Source: Streptomyces rimosus
GTDB taxonomy: Bacteria; Actinomycetota; Actinomycetes; Streptomycetales; Streptomycetaceae
Reading direction: 5' to 3'
DNA length: 64,000 nt
NCBI RefSeq assembly: GCF_008704655.1
Contig: NZ_CP023688.1
Span: 7,253,501 to 7,317,500 of the forward strand
Each line of letters opens with the position of its first letter. The stretch's first letter is position 1. The translations under genes were made by a program, and so were the position numbers. Under the pieces are notes generated by a model. The model saw only the letters and a list, made by a program, of their open reading frames with translations. It made no database searches and had not been told where the DNA came from. Positions 25,890 to 36,030 of this stretch are shown here, in pieces.

Positions 25890-27446
25890 GTGGACGGCAT
25901 GAACGAGGACGGCGGCGGCCTGCTGACGATCGGCGCGCTGGCCCGGCGCACCGGAGTGCCGGTGAAGACGGTACGGCGCTGGTCGGACGAGGGCCTGCTG
26001 CCGCCCGCCGCCCGCACCCCCGCGGGCTACCGCCTGTACGGCCCGGAAGCGCCCGCCCGCCTGGAGATCGTGCGCACGCTGCGCGACCTCGGCATCGGCG
26101 TCGCGGACATCCGGGCCGTACTGCGCAGCGAGCGCACCGTCGCCGACACGGCCGGGTGCTGGGCGGACGCCCTGGACACGCAGATCCGCACGCTGCGCCT
26201 GCGGCGCGCCGTGCTGCGGGCGGTGGCCGCGCGGGGCACCGCAGCCGAGGAGCTACCGGACGTGCACCGACTCGCCCGCCTGACCGCCGCCGAACGGCGC
26301 CGCATCATCGAGGAGTTCATCGCGGACGCCCTGGACGGCGTGGCCGCCCCCGCCTACCGCGCCGGACTGCTGGCCGCGGCCCCGGACCTGCCCGAGGACC
26401 CCGCGCCCGACCAGCTCGCCGCCTGGATCGACCTGGCCGACCTCGTACAGCGCCCCGAAGTACGGGCCGCGCTGCGCCGCCTGGCCGAGTACAGCGCCCG
26501 CACCACCCCCGCCGAACCGTCCGCGACGGCCGCCGAGGACGCGGCGCGGGTCGCCGGCCTGATGCGTGAGCGCGCGGAGACGGCCCTCGCGGCCGGTGTC
26601 GCCGCCGACTCCCCGGCGGCGGAGCCCGTCGTGGCGGAACTGGTCGCCGCCTGGCTGCCCACTCAGGCGGGTACGGCCGACCCGCCCCAACGGGACGACG
26701 CCCACGCGCGCGCCAGGCTGCTGGAGCAGTTGGAGGCCGCCGCCGAACCGCACATCGAGCGCTACTGGCAGCTGATGTGCACCGCCACCGGCCGTCCACA
26801 GCCGCCCAGTTGGAGCGCGGCGGGCACCTGGACCGCCGGCGCGCTGCGCGCTCACCCGGAGCCCGGCCCGGGTCTCGTCCTGCCGCCCGCGCCGGACGCG
26901 CAGCGCGCGCTGTACGTGTACGAGCGGGTGGCCGCGCATGTCGCCGCGCTGGTCGACGCCGTACCGGGGGAAGCACTGGAGCGGCCCACGCCGTGCGACG
27001 ACTGGACCGTACGGCAGCTCATCGACCACATGACGTGGGAAAACCTCATGATCACCTCGATCGCCCGGGACGCGCCGCGTACCGACCCGGACGCCGACCA
27101 CCTGGGCGACGACCACGCCGCCGCCTTCCGGGCATCGGTGGGCGCACTGCTCGCGGCGTTCACCGGCACCGGGCTGCTGGAGCGCACGTACGGCCCGTAC
27201 GGAGCCCCTGGCGCCCTGTTCGCGCAGCAGGCCGCTGTCGAACTCCTCGCGCACGGCTGGGACCTGGCCCGCGCGCTCGGCGCGAGCACGGATCTGGCGC
27301 CTGAGGTCGCCGATGAGGTACTGGAAGCGGCGCGCGGCATCTACGGAGCCGCGCCGCGCACGGAGGGCGGCTCCTTCGCGCCCGAGCGGACCGCACCGCC
27401 GGCGGCTGGGGGAGCGGACCGGCTGGCCGCCTACCTGGGCAGGTGA
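25890..27446 (+). CDS. MerR-family regulator fused to an MDMPI/TIGR03086-like domain
   Basis: A 518-residue two-domain protein. Residues about 10-80 are a MerR winged-helix region (LLTIGALARRTGVPVKTVRRW and GYRLYG). A helical middle region of about 250 residues follows. Residues about 340-510 resemble the mycothiol-dependent maleylpyruvate isomerase/DinB-like domain, with DWTVRQLIDHMTWEN and ELLAHGWDLARALG carrying likely metal ligands. Such a domain could sense a thiol conjugate or metal. GTG 25890 is preferred because GGGGGAG is at usable distance; ATG 25899 is the alternative. It ends before a bidirectional terminator. Confidence 0.82.
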   Translation: MDGMNEDGGGLLTIGALARRTGVPVKTVRRWSDEGLLPPAARTPAGYRLYGPEAPARLEIVRTLRDLGIGVADIRAVLRSERTVADTAGCWADALDTQIRTLRLRRAVLRAVAARGTAAEELPDVHRLARLTAAERRRIIEEFIADALDGVAAPAYRAGLLAAAPDLPEDPAPDQLAAWIDLADLVQRPEVRAALRRLAEYSARTTPAEPSATAAEDAARVAGLMRERAETALAAGVAADSPAAEPVVAELVAAWLPTQAGTADPPQRDDAHARARLLEQLEAAAEPHIERYWQLMCTATGRPQPPSWSAAGTWTAGALRAHPEPGPGLVLPPAPDAQRALYVYERVAAHVAALVDAVPGEALERPTPCDDWTVRQLIDHMTWENLMITSIARDAPRTDPDADHLGDDHAAAFRASVGALLAAFTGTGLLERTYGPYGAPGALFAQQAAVELLAHGWDLARALGASTDLAPEVADEVLEAARGIYGAAPRTEGGSFAPERTAPPAAGGADRLAAYLGR

Positions 27447-27509
27447 ACCGGCCGCCTGCTTTGGCAGGTTGGGCGGCTTCCTGCTTGGGCAGGCAGGTGA
27501 AACGGCGGT

Positions 27510-27537
27510 GGGGCCGGGCGGCACGCCGCCCGGCCCC
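27510..27537. terminator. Bidirectional terminator between the MerR fusion and the subtilase
   Basis: A perfect 12-bp stem (27510-27521 with 27526-27537) and a 4-nt loop, between convergent stop codons. Confidence 0.85.
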
Positions 27538-27570
27538 TGCCTCGGAACCGTCACCGGTCCCTCGGCGGCA

Positions 27571-29094
<1,524 letters not shown>

Positions 29095-29325
29095 GGGTAC
29101 TCCACATCATCCGTGAGACCTCCCGTACACGGGTCGCGTACGGGCAGGTGGATACCGCCGAACGGGGGAACAGCTCCCGTGCGCGGCAAGTCCCCGAGAA
29201 GTTATCCGTGTCGACCACGGAACATCAATGGATCACGGAGAAAACCTGCCACAAGCCGCGGATTGACTCGCCGTCAGCCGCCGCCACGGTCACGGAAGCA
29301 TCACGGGCCGGGCCCGGGTGCGGCC

Positions 29326-29511
29326 TCAGGGCTCCCGCCGCAGCGCCGCCAGGCTCAGCGGCGGCAGCGGGGGACGGGGGCCGTACCAGCGCCCCGGCGC
29401 CACCCGCACGGGCCGCCGCGAGGGCGGCGCGGCCACGACCGGCGCGGCCAGCCGCACGGCCCCGTACGGACGGCGGCCCGGCCCCGCGGGCCCGGTGTGC
29501 GGTGTGGACAT
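29326..29511 (-). CDS. Possible small Pro/Arg-rich protein
   Basis: Sixty-one codons from ATG 29511 to TGA. The protein is Pro/Arg/Ala-rich (RRPVRVAPGRWYGPRPPLPP near the middle, then LSLAALRREP). By hand count only about three codons have A or T in the third position, which is the Streptomyces coding signature and stronger than in the competing frames here. Against it: no clear ribosome-binding site and no known family. Treat as a candidate gene. Confidence 0.4.
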   Translation of the reverse strand: MSTPHTGPAGPGRRPYGAVRLAAPVVAAPPSRRPVRVAPGRWYGPRPPLPPLSLAALRREP

Positions 29512-29622
29512 CACACCCGGCCCAACGAACGGGCTCCGCCGCGGTGGCGGCCGGTGTTCCCACTTCCTGCCGAATTCAACCAACCAGCCTCTGTCGCAAC
29601 GCATGCCGCACCTCTACGATGC

Positions 29623-29636
29623 GTGATCCGGATCAC
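29623..29636 (+). promoter_or_regulatory. Crp-like operator upstream of DUF485-actP
   Basis: GTGATCCGGATCAC is a perfect 14-bp palindrome of the form GTGA-N6-TCAC, the consensus core of cAMP receptor protein sites. It lies 58 nt before the GTG of the DUF485 gene. In other bacteria acetate permease operons are Crp targets; Streptomyces has a Crp orthologue. Regulation is inferred. Confidence 0.6.
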
Positions 29637-29693
29637 TTACGCACGCTTTATCACCGGGTTCCGTCGTCCGCCCCTACGCACCCAGGAGATCCC

Positions 29694-30041
29694 GTGAGCA
29701 CCGCACCGCCGCCCACCGACCCGGGGCCGCCCCGGCCGCCGGACTTCACCGCGGTCCAGGCAGGCCCGGAATTCGGCGAACTGCGCCGCTCGTACCGGTC
29801 GTTCGCCTTTCCGCTCACTGTCGCCTTCATCCTCTGGTACCTGCTGTACGTGCTGCTCTCCAGCTACGCGGGCGGCTTCATGGGCACCAAGGTCTTCGGC
29901 AACGTCAACGTCGCCTTCGTCCTCGGTATCGCGCAGTTCGTGACCACCTTCCTCATCGCCTGGTGGTACTCCCGGCACGCCGCCGCCAAGCTCGACCCGA
30001 AGGCCGAGGCGATCAAGGCCCGCCTGGAGGGTGACGCATGA
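29694..30041 (+). CDS. DUF485 inner-membrane protein (YjcH-like)
   Basis: A 115-residue protein with two helices (about 42-60 and 74-95) and the DUF485 hallmarks FAFPLTVAFILWYLLYVLLSSYA and IAQFVTTFLIAWWYSRHA. In E. coli the homologue yjcH lies between acs and actP. The GTG at 29694 follows GGAG in CCAGGAGATCCC. Its stop overlaps the ATG of the symporter gene (ATGA), so the two are translationally coupled. Function beyond association with ActP is unknown. Confidence 0.92.
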   Translation: MSTAPPPTDPGPPRPPDFTAVQAGPEFGELRRSYRSFAFPLTVAFILWYLLYVLLSSYAGGFMGTKVFGNVNVAFVLGIAQFVTTFLIAWWYSRHAAAKLDPKAEAIKARLEGDA

Positions 30042-31702
30042 GCCCGACCGAACGGATCACCACCGGCGCGCGGCAGCTCGCCGACGGCGCGGGACAGCTC
30101 GCCGCGAGCGACGCCGGCGAGCACCGGGCCCTGATCATCACCCTGTTCGCGGTCTTCGTCGCCGCGACCCTGGGCATCACCGTCTGGGCCGGCCGGCAGA
30201 CCCGGGGCGCCGAGGACTTCTACGCGGGCGGCCGCCAGTTCAGCGGCTTCCAGAACGGCCTGGCGATCTCCGGCGACTACATGTCCGCCGCGTCCTTCCT
30301 GGGCATCGCCGGCGCCATCGCCCTCTTCGGGTACGACGGTTTCCTGTACTCCATCGGCTTCCTCGTCGCCTGGCTCGTGGCCCTCCTGCTGGTGGCCGAA
30401 CCGCTGCGCAACTCGGGGCGGTTCACGATGGGCGACGTGCTCGCGTACCGGATGCGCCAGCGCCCGGTGCGCACCGCCGCCGGCGTCTCCACGATCATCG
30501 TCTCGATCTTCTATCTGCTCGCCCAGATGGCGGGCGCGGGCGCCCTGGTCACCCTGCTGCTCGGGATCACCAGCGAGGCCGGCAAGATCCTGGTCGTCGT
30601 CCTGGTCGGCATCGTGATGATCCTCTACGTGACCATCGGCGGCATGAAGGGCACCACCTGGGTCCAGATGGTCAAGGCCGTCCTGCTGATCGCGGGCACC
30701 CTGCTCATCACGTTCCTGGTGATGCTCAAGTTCAACTTCAACATCTCCACCCTGCTGGGCAGGGCCGCCGAACAGAGCGGCAAGGGCGCGGCCTTCCTGG
30801 AGCCCGGTCTGAAGTACGGCGTGACCGCCACCTCGAAGATCGACTTCATCTCGCTGGGCATCGCGCTGGTGTTGGGCACCGCGGGCCTGCCGCACATCCT
30901 CATCCGCTTCTACACCGTGCCCACGGCCAAGGCCGCCCGTAAGTCCGTGAACTGGGCGATCGGCATCATCGGCGTCTTCTACCTGATGACCATCGCGCTC
31001 GGCTTCGGCGCCGCCGCCCTGATAAAGCCCGCCACGATCATCGCGTCCAACAAGGCGGGCAACACCGCGGCACCGCTGCTCGCCCAGGAGATCGGCGGCG
31101 GCGCCGACTCCACCGGCGGCGCGATCCTGCTCGCGGTGATCTCCGCGGTGGCCTTCGCGACCATCCTCGCGGTCGTCGCCGGGCTCACCCTCGCCTCGTC
31201 CTCGTCCTTCGCGCACGACCTGTACGTGAACGTCTTCCGCAAGGGCAAGGCCACCGAGAAGGAGGAGGTGGCCGCGGCCCGCTGGGCGACCGTGGGCATC
31301 GGCGCCGTCGCCATCGTCCTCGGCGTCTTCGCCCGCGGCCTGAACGTCGCGGGCCTGGTCGCCCTCGCCTTCGCCGTCGCGGCCTCCGCCAACCTGCCGA
31401 CGATCCTCTACAGCCTGTTCTGGAAGCGGTTCACCACCCAGGGCGCGCTGTGGTCCATCTACGGCGGCCTGGCCTCCTCCGTCCTGCTCGTGCTCTTCTC
31501 CCCGGTCGTCTCCGGCAAGCCGACCTCGATGTTCCCCGGCGCGGACTTCCACTTCTTCCCGCTGGAGAACCCGGGCCTGATCTCCATCCCGCTGGGCTTC
31601 CTGCTGGGCTGGCTGGGCTCGCTGCTGTCCAAGGAGGAGCCGGACGTGAAGAAGTACGCCGAACTGGAGGTCCGCTCGCTGACCGGCACCGGGGCGCACT
31701 GA
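30038..31702 (+). CDS. actP: Cation/acetate symporter ActP (solute:sodium symporter family)
   Basis: A 13-helix sodium:solute symporter of 554 residues, probably importing acetate and other short-chain carboxylates. Family features: GRQTRGAEDFYAGGRQFSGF near the N terminus, NGLAISGDYMSAASFLGIAG in helix 1, and AVVAGLTLASSSSFAHDLYVN in the region of helix 9. The first 35 residues are a cytoplasmic or periplasmic polar lead. Coupling with DUF485 supports the ActP assignment over other SSS members. Upstream Crp-like site suggests carbon-source control. Confidence 0.92.
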   Translation: MSPTERITTGARQLADGAGQLAASDAGEHRALIITLFAVFVAATLGITVWAGRQTRGAEDFYAGGRQFSGFQNGLAISGDYMSAASFLGIAGAIALFGYDGFLYSIGFLVAWLVALLLVAEPLRNSGRFTMGDVLAYRMRQRPVRTAAGVSTIIVSIFYLLAQMAGAGALVTLLLGITSEAGKILVVVLVGIVMILYVTIGGMKGTTWVQMVKAVLLIAGTLLITFLVMLKFNFNISTLLGRAAEQSGKGAAFLEPGLKYGVTATSKIDFISLGIALVLGTAGLPHILIRFYTVPTAKAARKSVNWAIGIIGVFYLMTIALGFGAAALIKPATIIASNKAGNTAAPLLAQEIGGGADSTGGAILLAVISAVAFATILAVVAGLTLASSSSFAHDLYVNVFRKGKATEKEEVAAARWATVGIGAVAIVLGVFARGLNVAGLVALAFAVAASANLPTILYSLFWKRFTTQGALWSIYGGLASSVLLVLFSPVVSGKPTSMFPGADFHFFPLENPGLISIPLGFLLGWLGSLLSKEEPDVKKYAELEVRSLTGTGAH

Positions 31703-31730
31703 CCCGGGGCCGCCGCAGGGACGCCCCACC

Positions 31731-31778
31731 GGCGGGCGGGGTGGGGTCGTAGGGATCTACGACGCCACCCCGCCCGCC
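31731..31778. terminator. Long hairpin terminator after actP
   Basis: GGCGGGCGGGGTGG and TCGTAG pair with CTACGA and CCACCCCGCCCGCC, with a small internal loop; the stem is about 20 bp, 28 nt past the actP stop. Confidence 0.85.
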
Positions 31779-31885
31779 TCGTGATTTCTCACCCGTGCCG
31801 GCTGTCAGACCCATCGCGTAGGCTCGAAGACGAACTGATCGGACTCGGGCATGGGGGCAGGAGTGCTCTCGGGCAGGGGGCAGCA

Positions 31886-32875
31886 GTGCTCATCGACACA
31901 TACGGTCGCGTGGCCACCGACCTGCGCGTCTCGCTGACCGACCGGTGCAACCTGCGCTGCACCTACTGCATGCCCGAGGAGGGCCTGCAGTGGCTCGCCA
32001 AGCCGGACCTGCTCACCGACGACGAGATCGTCCGCCTGATCCGCATCGCGGTCACCGACCTCGGCATCGAGGAGGTCCGCTTCACCGGCGGGGAGCCCCT
32101 GCTGCGCCCCGGCCTGGTCGGCATCGTCGAGCGCGTCGCCGCCCTGGAGCCCCGCCCGCAGATGTCCCTGACCACCAACGGCATCGGCCTGGAGCGCACC
32201 GCCACCGCCCTGCGCGCCGCCGGCCTGGACCGCGTCAACGTCTCCCTCGATACGCTCCGCCCGGACGTCTTCCGCGCCCTGACCCGCCGCAAGCGCCACG
32301 AGGACGTGCTGCGCGGCCTGGAGGCGGCCCGCGCCGCCGGCCTCACCCCGGTCAAGGTCAACAGCGTCCTGATGCCGGGACTCAACGACGACGAGGCTCC
32401 CGACCTGCTGGCCTGGGCCATCGCCCACGACTACGAGCTGCGGTTCATCGAGCAGATGCCGCTCGACGCCCAGCACGGCTGGAAGCGCGAGGGCATGATC
32501 ACCGCCGGTGACATCCTGGCCTCGCTGCGCACCCGCTTCACGCTCACCCCCGAGGGCCAGGAGGAGCGCGGCTCCGCCCCGGCCGAGCGCTGGCTCGTCG
32601 ACGGCGGCCCGCACCGCGTCGGCGTCATCGCCTCGGTCACCCGCCCCTTCTGCCGCGCCTGCGACCGTACGCGTCTGACCGCCGACGGCCAGGTCCGTAC
32701 GTGCCTGTTCGCCACCGAGGAAACGGACTTGCGCGCCGCGCTGCGCTCCACCGCGCCGGACGCGGAGATAGCCCGCATCTGGAAGCAGGCGATGTGGGGC
32801 AAGAAGGCCGGGTCGGGGCTGGACGACCCGTCGTTCCTTCAGCCGGAGCGGCCGATGTCGGCGATCGGCGGCTAG
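31886..32875 (+). CDS. moaA: GTP 3',8-cyclase MoaA (molybdenum cofactor biosynthesis)
   Basis: A radical SAM enzyme that converts GTP to 3',8-cyclo-GTP, the first step of molybdopterin synthesis. The N-terminal cluster motif is CNLRCTYC near residue 24; the C-terminal cluster ligands are CRACDRTRLTADGQVRTC; the protein ends IGG, matching the conserved Gly-Gly tail. 329 residues, normal length. GTG 31886 follows AGGGGGC; the upstream in-frame ATG 31781 lies inside the preceding terminator region and is rejected. Confidence 0.95.
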   Translation: MLIDTYGRVATDLRVSLTDRCNLRCTYCMPEEGLQWLAKPDLLTDDEIVRLIRIAVTDLGIEEVRFTGGEPLLRPGLVGIVERVAALEPRPQMSLTTNGIGLERTATALRAAGLDRVNVSLDTLRPDVFRALTRRKRHEDVLRGLEAARAAGLTPVKVNSVLMPGLNDDEAPDLLAWAIAHDYELRFIEQMPLDAQHGWKREGMITAGDILASLRTRFTLTPEGQEERGSAPAERWLVDGGPHRVGVIASVTRPFCRACDRTRLTADGQVRTCLFATEETDLRAALRSTAPDAEIARIWKQAMWGKKAGSGLDDPSFLQPERPMSAIGG

Positions 32876-32996
32876 GTACGGGGGCGGGGCCGCGCCCGAC
32901 CGGTCGTCCCGCCTTCAGTGGCCGGACCAATGGCGGCGGGCGGCCGACGGCGGGCCGGCCGCTGGTGAGGCCGGTGTGAGGCGATCCACGGTGGGG

Positions 32997-33350
32997 TCAG
33001 CCGCTTGTCGGGCGGTCGTCGGCCGGGCGGTCCGCCGCGCCCTTCTCCCACTCCGCCAGTGTCACGACGTCCTTCAAGAACCCGCGCAAGTTAAGGAAGT
33101 TGGACAGGTGTTCGCGGTGCTCGTCGCACGCGAGCCAGGTCTTGCGGCGCTCCGGCGTATGCAGCTTCGGGTTGTTCCAGGCGAGGACCCACACGGCGTC
33201 GGCGCGGCAGCCCTTGGCCGAGCAGACCGGCGTCTCCGCGGCCGGTTGCGGCGTCGAGCCGGGCAGGCCCGGCAGGCCCGGGACCTGCGGCGATGCGGGA
33301 TTTCCGGCGGAGCCGGAGGGGTCGGGAAGCGGGGCGTCAGGGGAGTTCAC
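32997..33350 (-). CDS. Conserved actinobacterial small protein with Cys/His motif
   Basis: A 117-residue soluble protein. The first 40 residues are Pro/Gly-rich (PGLPGLPGSTPQP); the conserved part holds VCSAKGCRADAVWVLAWNNPK and WLACDEHREHLSNFL, giving three Cys and several His that could bind one zinc ion. Streptomyces copies are sometimes labelled acetone carboxylase, which the length and sequence do not support. GTG 33350 has a weak GAGG site. It probably stands alone. Confidence 0.75.
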   Translation of the reverse strand: MNSPDAPLPDPSGSAGNPASPQVPGLPGLPGSTPQPAAETPVCSAKGCRADAVWVLAWNNPKLHTPERRKTWLACDEHREHLSNFLNLRGFLKDVVTLAEWEKGAADRPADDRPTSG

Positions 33351-33546
33351 GGCCTCAACCCTACGTCGCCCCGGAGGCGGACATGGCGACGCCGGGCAGC
33401 CACGGGGGGAGCCGCCCGGCGTCGGTCCGTCGCTCCGACGGGGGATGCGGAGCGCGTACGCAGTATGTCACGCGAGAGTGGGCCCGGTGCACCGGAACCG
33501 CATGATTGATCTGAGCTTTTTCTGAGCTTTGCAGATCGCGGACGGG

Positions 33547-33921
33547 TCAACTCCGCTCCCGCCGCGGGCCGTCCGCATCCGGTCCGGCCGCTTCCGGGAC
33601 GGGTTCCGCCGGGCCATCGGTGCTCCCGGGACCCAGCATCGGCCGGGTGGGCGCCGGTATGAAGGTGGACGGCAGTGAACGTACGTTCTCCCGCCCGGCG
33701 TTGGCGATGACCACCGCGACATACGGCAGGACCACCCCCAGCACCAGGGTGGCGATGGCCACGTGACGCTCGATGTTCCAGAGCACGGCCGTGAGCACCA
33801 CGGCCACGGTCCGCACCGACATCGAGATCACATACCGGCGCTGCCGGCCCCGCACATCCTCGGTCAGGCCCCGTCGCGCTCCCGTGATCCGGAAGGGCTG
33901 GGCGCCGGTCTGCTTCCGCAT
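33547..33921 (-). CDS. DUF3099 family membrane protein
   Basis: A 124-residue protein starting with QPFRITGARRGLTEDVRGRQ, the typical DUF3099 opening, followed by two hydrophobic helices at about 32-52 and 57-75 and a Pro-rich cytoplasmic tail ending in RRERS. Function unknown; found across actinobacteria. ATG 33921 is preceded by AGGTGG. Upstream in-frame extension to 34158 overlaps the GlsB gene region and has poor coding bias. Confidence 0.82.
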   Translation of the reverse strand: MRKQTGAQPFRITGARRGLTEDVRGRQRRYVISMSVRTVAVVLTAVLWNIERHVAIATLVLGVVLPYVAVVIANAGRENVRSLPSTFIPAPTRPMLGPGSTDGPAEPVPEAAGPDADGPRRERS

Positions 33922-34139
33922 CACGTTCCACCACCTGCTTGTCGTGCCGGATTCTCCCCGGTTCCGCACCGATTCCACGTTACGCCGCGCCTGCGCAGCC
34001 TTCGAGACCGGGGCGCGATACGGGCGGGCCGGGTCCGTACCGCTCCCGCGCGTACGGACCGCTCCGACGTGCGGCGTAGCGCGTCCGGAGTGAGACTGAC
34101 GGTGCACGATTGCGTGCGCGCGCCGCTTGAGGAGGCGAC

Positions 34140-34418
34140 ATGACTTGGTTGTGGGCAATCATCGTGGGCCTGGTCCTGGGCCTGATCGCCAAGGCGATTC
34201 TTCCCGGCAAGCAGGCGATCCCGCTCTGGCTGACCGTGATCTGCGGCATGCTCGGCAGCGTCCTGGGCAACTGGCTCGCCACCGGTATCGGGGTCAACGA
34301 CACCAAGGGCGTCGACTGGACACGGCACGTGCTGCAGCTGGTCGGCGCGGTCATCGTGGTCGCCATCGGTGACCGGCTCTGGGCCGCCGTACGCGGCCGG
34401 CACAGAGAAACGACCTGA
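34140..34418 (+). CDS. GlsB/YeaQ/YmgE family stress response membrane protein
   Basis: A 92-residue protein with three hydrophobic helices (about 3-17, 27-45, 66-85), the transglycosylase-associated/GlsB family pattern WAIIVGLVLGLIAKAILPGKQ. Family members are small stress-induced membrane proteins of unknown mechanism. ATG 34140 has a strong GAGGAGG site. It is convergent with tyrS, separated by a hairpin. Confidence 0.9.
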   Translation: MTWLWAIIVGLVLGLIAKAILPGKQAIPLWLTVICGMLGSVLGNWLATGIGVNDTKGVDWTRHVLQLVGAVIVVAIGDRLWAAVRGRHRETT

Positions 34419-34449
34419 GAGCAACAGGCACGAGGGAGACACACGCCGA

Positions 34450-34474
34450 CCGGTGCGCGAACGACGCGCACCGG
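34450..34474. terminator. Bidirectional terminator between glsB-like gene and tyrS
   Basis: CCGGTGCGCG (34450-34459) pairs perfectly with 34465-34474 over a 5-nt loop, between convergent stop codons. Confidence 0.8.
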
Positions 34475-34512
34475 CCGGTCCTGTCCGTGTCGGCCTCAGG
34501 GCCTCGTCCGCC

Positions 34513-35916
34513 TCAGCGGCCTTCGAGCTGAGCCAGCTTGCGGCCCGCCTTCAGGTACGCCGTACCGGACACCCCGGCCAGCTTCTCGGCCAGCACCTCG
34601 CCCAGCGGCCGGATCGCCTCGGACTCGGCCAGCACCAGCGTCTGCTGCCCCTCCGGGGCCTCCACGACCAGGCGCAGCGCGTTCTGCTTGGCCAGCCGCC
34701 GGGCCGCCGAGGCGCTCGGCGTGAACTCCAGGACCTTGGTCAGGACCGTGGCCACCGTCTCCGCGCCGTGCTCGGCGACGTCCACCACCGGCAGCGTGCT
34801 TACGTCGGCGAAGGACTTCTTGGAGAACTGCGCCACGAACCCGGCGCGCGCGGCCATCGCCGCCTCCAGCCCGTACAGCGCCGTCACGACCTCGCCCGCC
34901 AGGACCTTCTTCAGGTCCATCGGGTGCAAGCTCTTGTCCGCGACCCGGGCCAGGACGACCGCGATCTCCTCGTCGGTCCACTCCGTCCATGCCTTCAGGT
35001 ACGGCTCCATCAGCCGGTCCGGCACCGACATGATCTTGCCGAAGACATCGTCGGCGGGCGCGCTGAGCCCCACGTAGTTGCCCTTGGACTTGGACATCTT
35101 GGCGCCGGTGCCGTCCGTGCCCTCGATCAGCGGCATGGTGACGACCAGCTGCGGCCGCTGCCCGCGCAGCTCCATCAGCTTGCGGCCCATCTGGAGGTTG
35201 AGCAGCTGGTCGGCGCCGCCCAGCTCCACGTCGCACTCCAGCGCCACCGAGTCCAGGCCCTGCGCGATCGGGTACAGCAGCTCGGTCATCGTCAGGCCGG
35301 AGCCCGCGGCGAGCCGGTTGCGGAAGTCCTCACGCTGGAGCAGCTGCGAGACCGGCACCTGGGAGAGCAGCCCCAGCAGCTCGGGGAAGGTGTACGGGGC
35401 CAGCCACTCGCTGTTCTGGCGGAAGCTGACCTTCTCGAAGTCGAAGAACGGCCGGACCTGGTCGCGGTAGCTGGCCAGGTTGGCGGCGATGTCCTCGTCG
35501 GTCAGCGGCGGGCGCTCGGCCGTACGGCCCGACGGGTCGCCGATCTTGGCGGTGAAGTCGCCGATGATCAGCGTCACGTCGTGCCCGAGCCGCTGGAACC
35601 GGCTCAGGATGATCAGCGGCACCGCGTGCCCGAGGTGGACGTCGGTGGCGGTCGGGTCGATGCCCAGCTTGATGTGCAGGCCCTTGCCCGCCGCCCGGCG
35701 CTCCTCGATCCGCTCGGCCAGCTGGTTCACGCCCGGCAGCACCTCGACGGTACGGGAGGCGATCAGCTCGGCCTGCTCCTTGGCGGGCAGGTCCGTCAGG
35801 TCCAGATAGCGCCGCGCACCCGTCTCCTGGAGCAGCTCCGCGACGGTGGAGTCGGCGGAGAGATCTGCGGAGAGCAGCGAGCTGGCGCGGGCGACGGATT
35901 CGCCGAGGCGTGTCAT
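34513..35916 (-). CDS. tyrS: Tyrosyl-tRNA synthetase
   Basis: A class I aminoacyl-tRNA synthetase that charges tRNA-Tyr. The 467 residues include a Rossmann core with the HIGH variant HLGH (ATDVHLGHAVPL, near residue 97), the tyrosine-binding GGADQLLNLQMGR, and KMSKSKGNY. A helical domain and an S4-like C-terminal RNA-binding domain (FTPSASAARRLAKQNALRLV) follow. HLGHAVPL with KMSKS and about 65 extra N-terminal residues place it with the TyrZ-like type. ATG 35916 has an AGGAA site. No T-box is visible in the 114-bp leader, which instead holds the tldE terminator. Confidence 0.93.
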   Translation of the reverse strand: MTRLGESVARASSLLSADLSADSTVAELLQETGARRYLDLTDLPAKEQAELIASRTVEVLPGVNQLAERIEERRAAGKGLHIKLGIDPTATDVHLGHAVPLIILSRFQRLGHDVTLIIGDFTAKIGDPSGRTAERPPLTDEDIAANLASYRDQVRPFFDFEKVSFRQNSEWLAPYTFPELLGLLSQVPVSQLLQREDFRNRLAAGSGLTMTELLYPIAQGLDSVALECDVELGGADQLLNLQMGRKLMELRGQRPQLVVTMPLIEGTDGTGAKMSKSKGNYVGLSAPADDVFGKIMSVPDRLMEPYLKAWTEWTDEEIAVVLARVADKSLHPMDLKKVLAGEVVTALYGLEAAMAARAGFVAQFSKKSFADVSTLPVVDVAEHGAETVATVLTKVLEFTPSASAARRLAKQNALRLVVEAPEGQQTLVLAESEAIRPLGEVLAEKLAGVSGTAYLKAGRKLAQLEGR

Positions 35917-35979
35917 GGCGTTCCTGATCGGTCGGTTTTCCCGTACGGGAGGACGAAGGGAGAGTCTATTCGAGGTGGT

Positions 35980-36015
35980 GGCCGGGCCCGGGCGCACGCC
36001 CGCCCGGGCCCGGCC
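35980..36015 (-). terminator. Hairpin terminator after tldE
   Basis: A perfect 15-bp GC stem (35980-35994 with 36001-36015) and a 6-nt loop, directly behind the tldE stop and before tyrS. Confidence 0.85.
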
Positions 36016-36030
36016 GGATACCCGCCGATC

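Larger units (their letters stand above)
29095..29693. other. 599-bp region between the subtilase and the acetate operon
   Basis: The left part should hold the subtilase promoter, which I cannot pinpoint. The middle holds a possible 61-codon gene (29326-29511, -). The right end holds the Crp-like palindrome at 29623 and the promoter of the DUF485-actP operon. Confidence 0.6.

Noticed and set aside
29225..29563. A 112-codon minus-strand frame upstream of the subtilase
   Set aside because: Lower third-position GC than the overlapping 61-codon frame and an Ala/Gly/Arg composition typical of noise.
33383..33505. A 40-codon frame with a GGAGG site between the Cys/His protein and the DUF3099 gene
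   Set aside because: About a fifth of its codons end in A or T, it has no family, and its promoter would have to lie inside the divergent gene.
33508..33537. CTGAGCTTT direct repeat within a GATCTG/CAGATC inverted repeat
   Set aside because: Short and without a promoter or gene end that it would serve; may be chance.
35917..36030. T-box leader upstream of tyrS
   Set aside because: Only 114 bp, occupied by the tldE terminator, and no T-box sequence is present.
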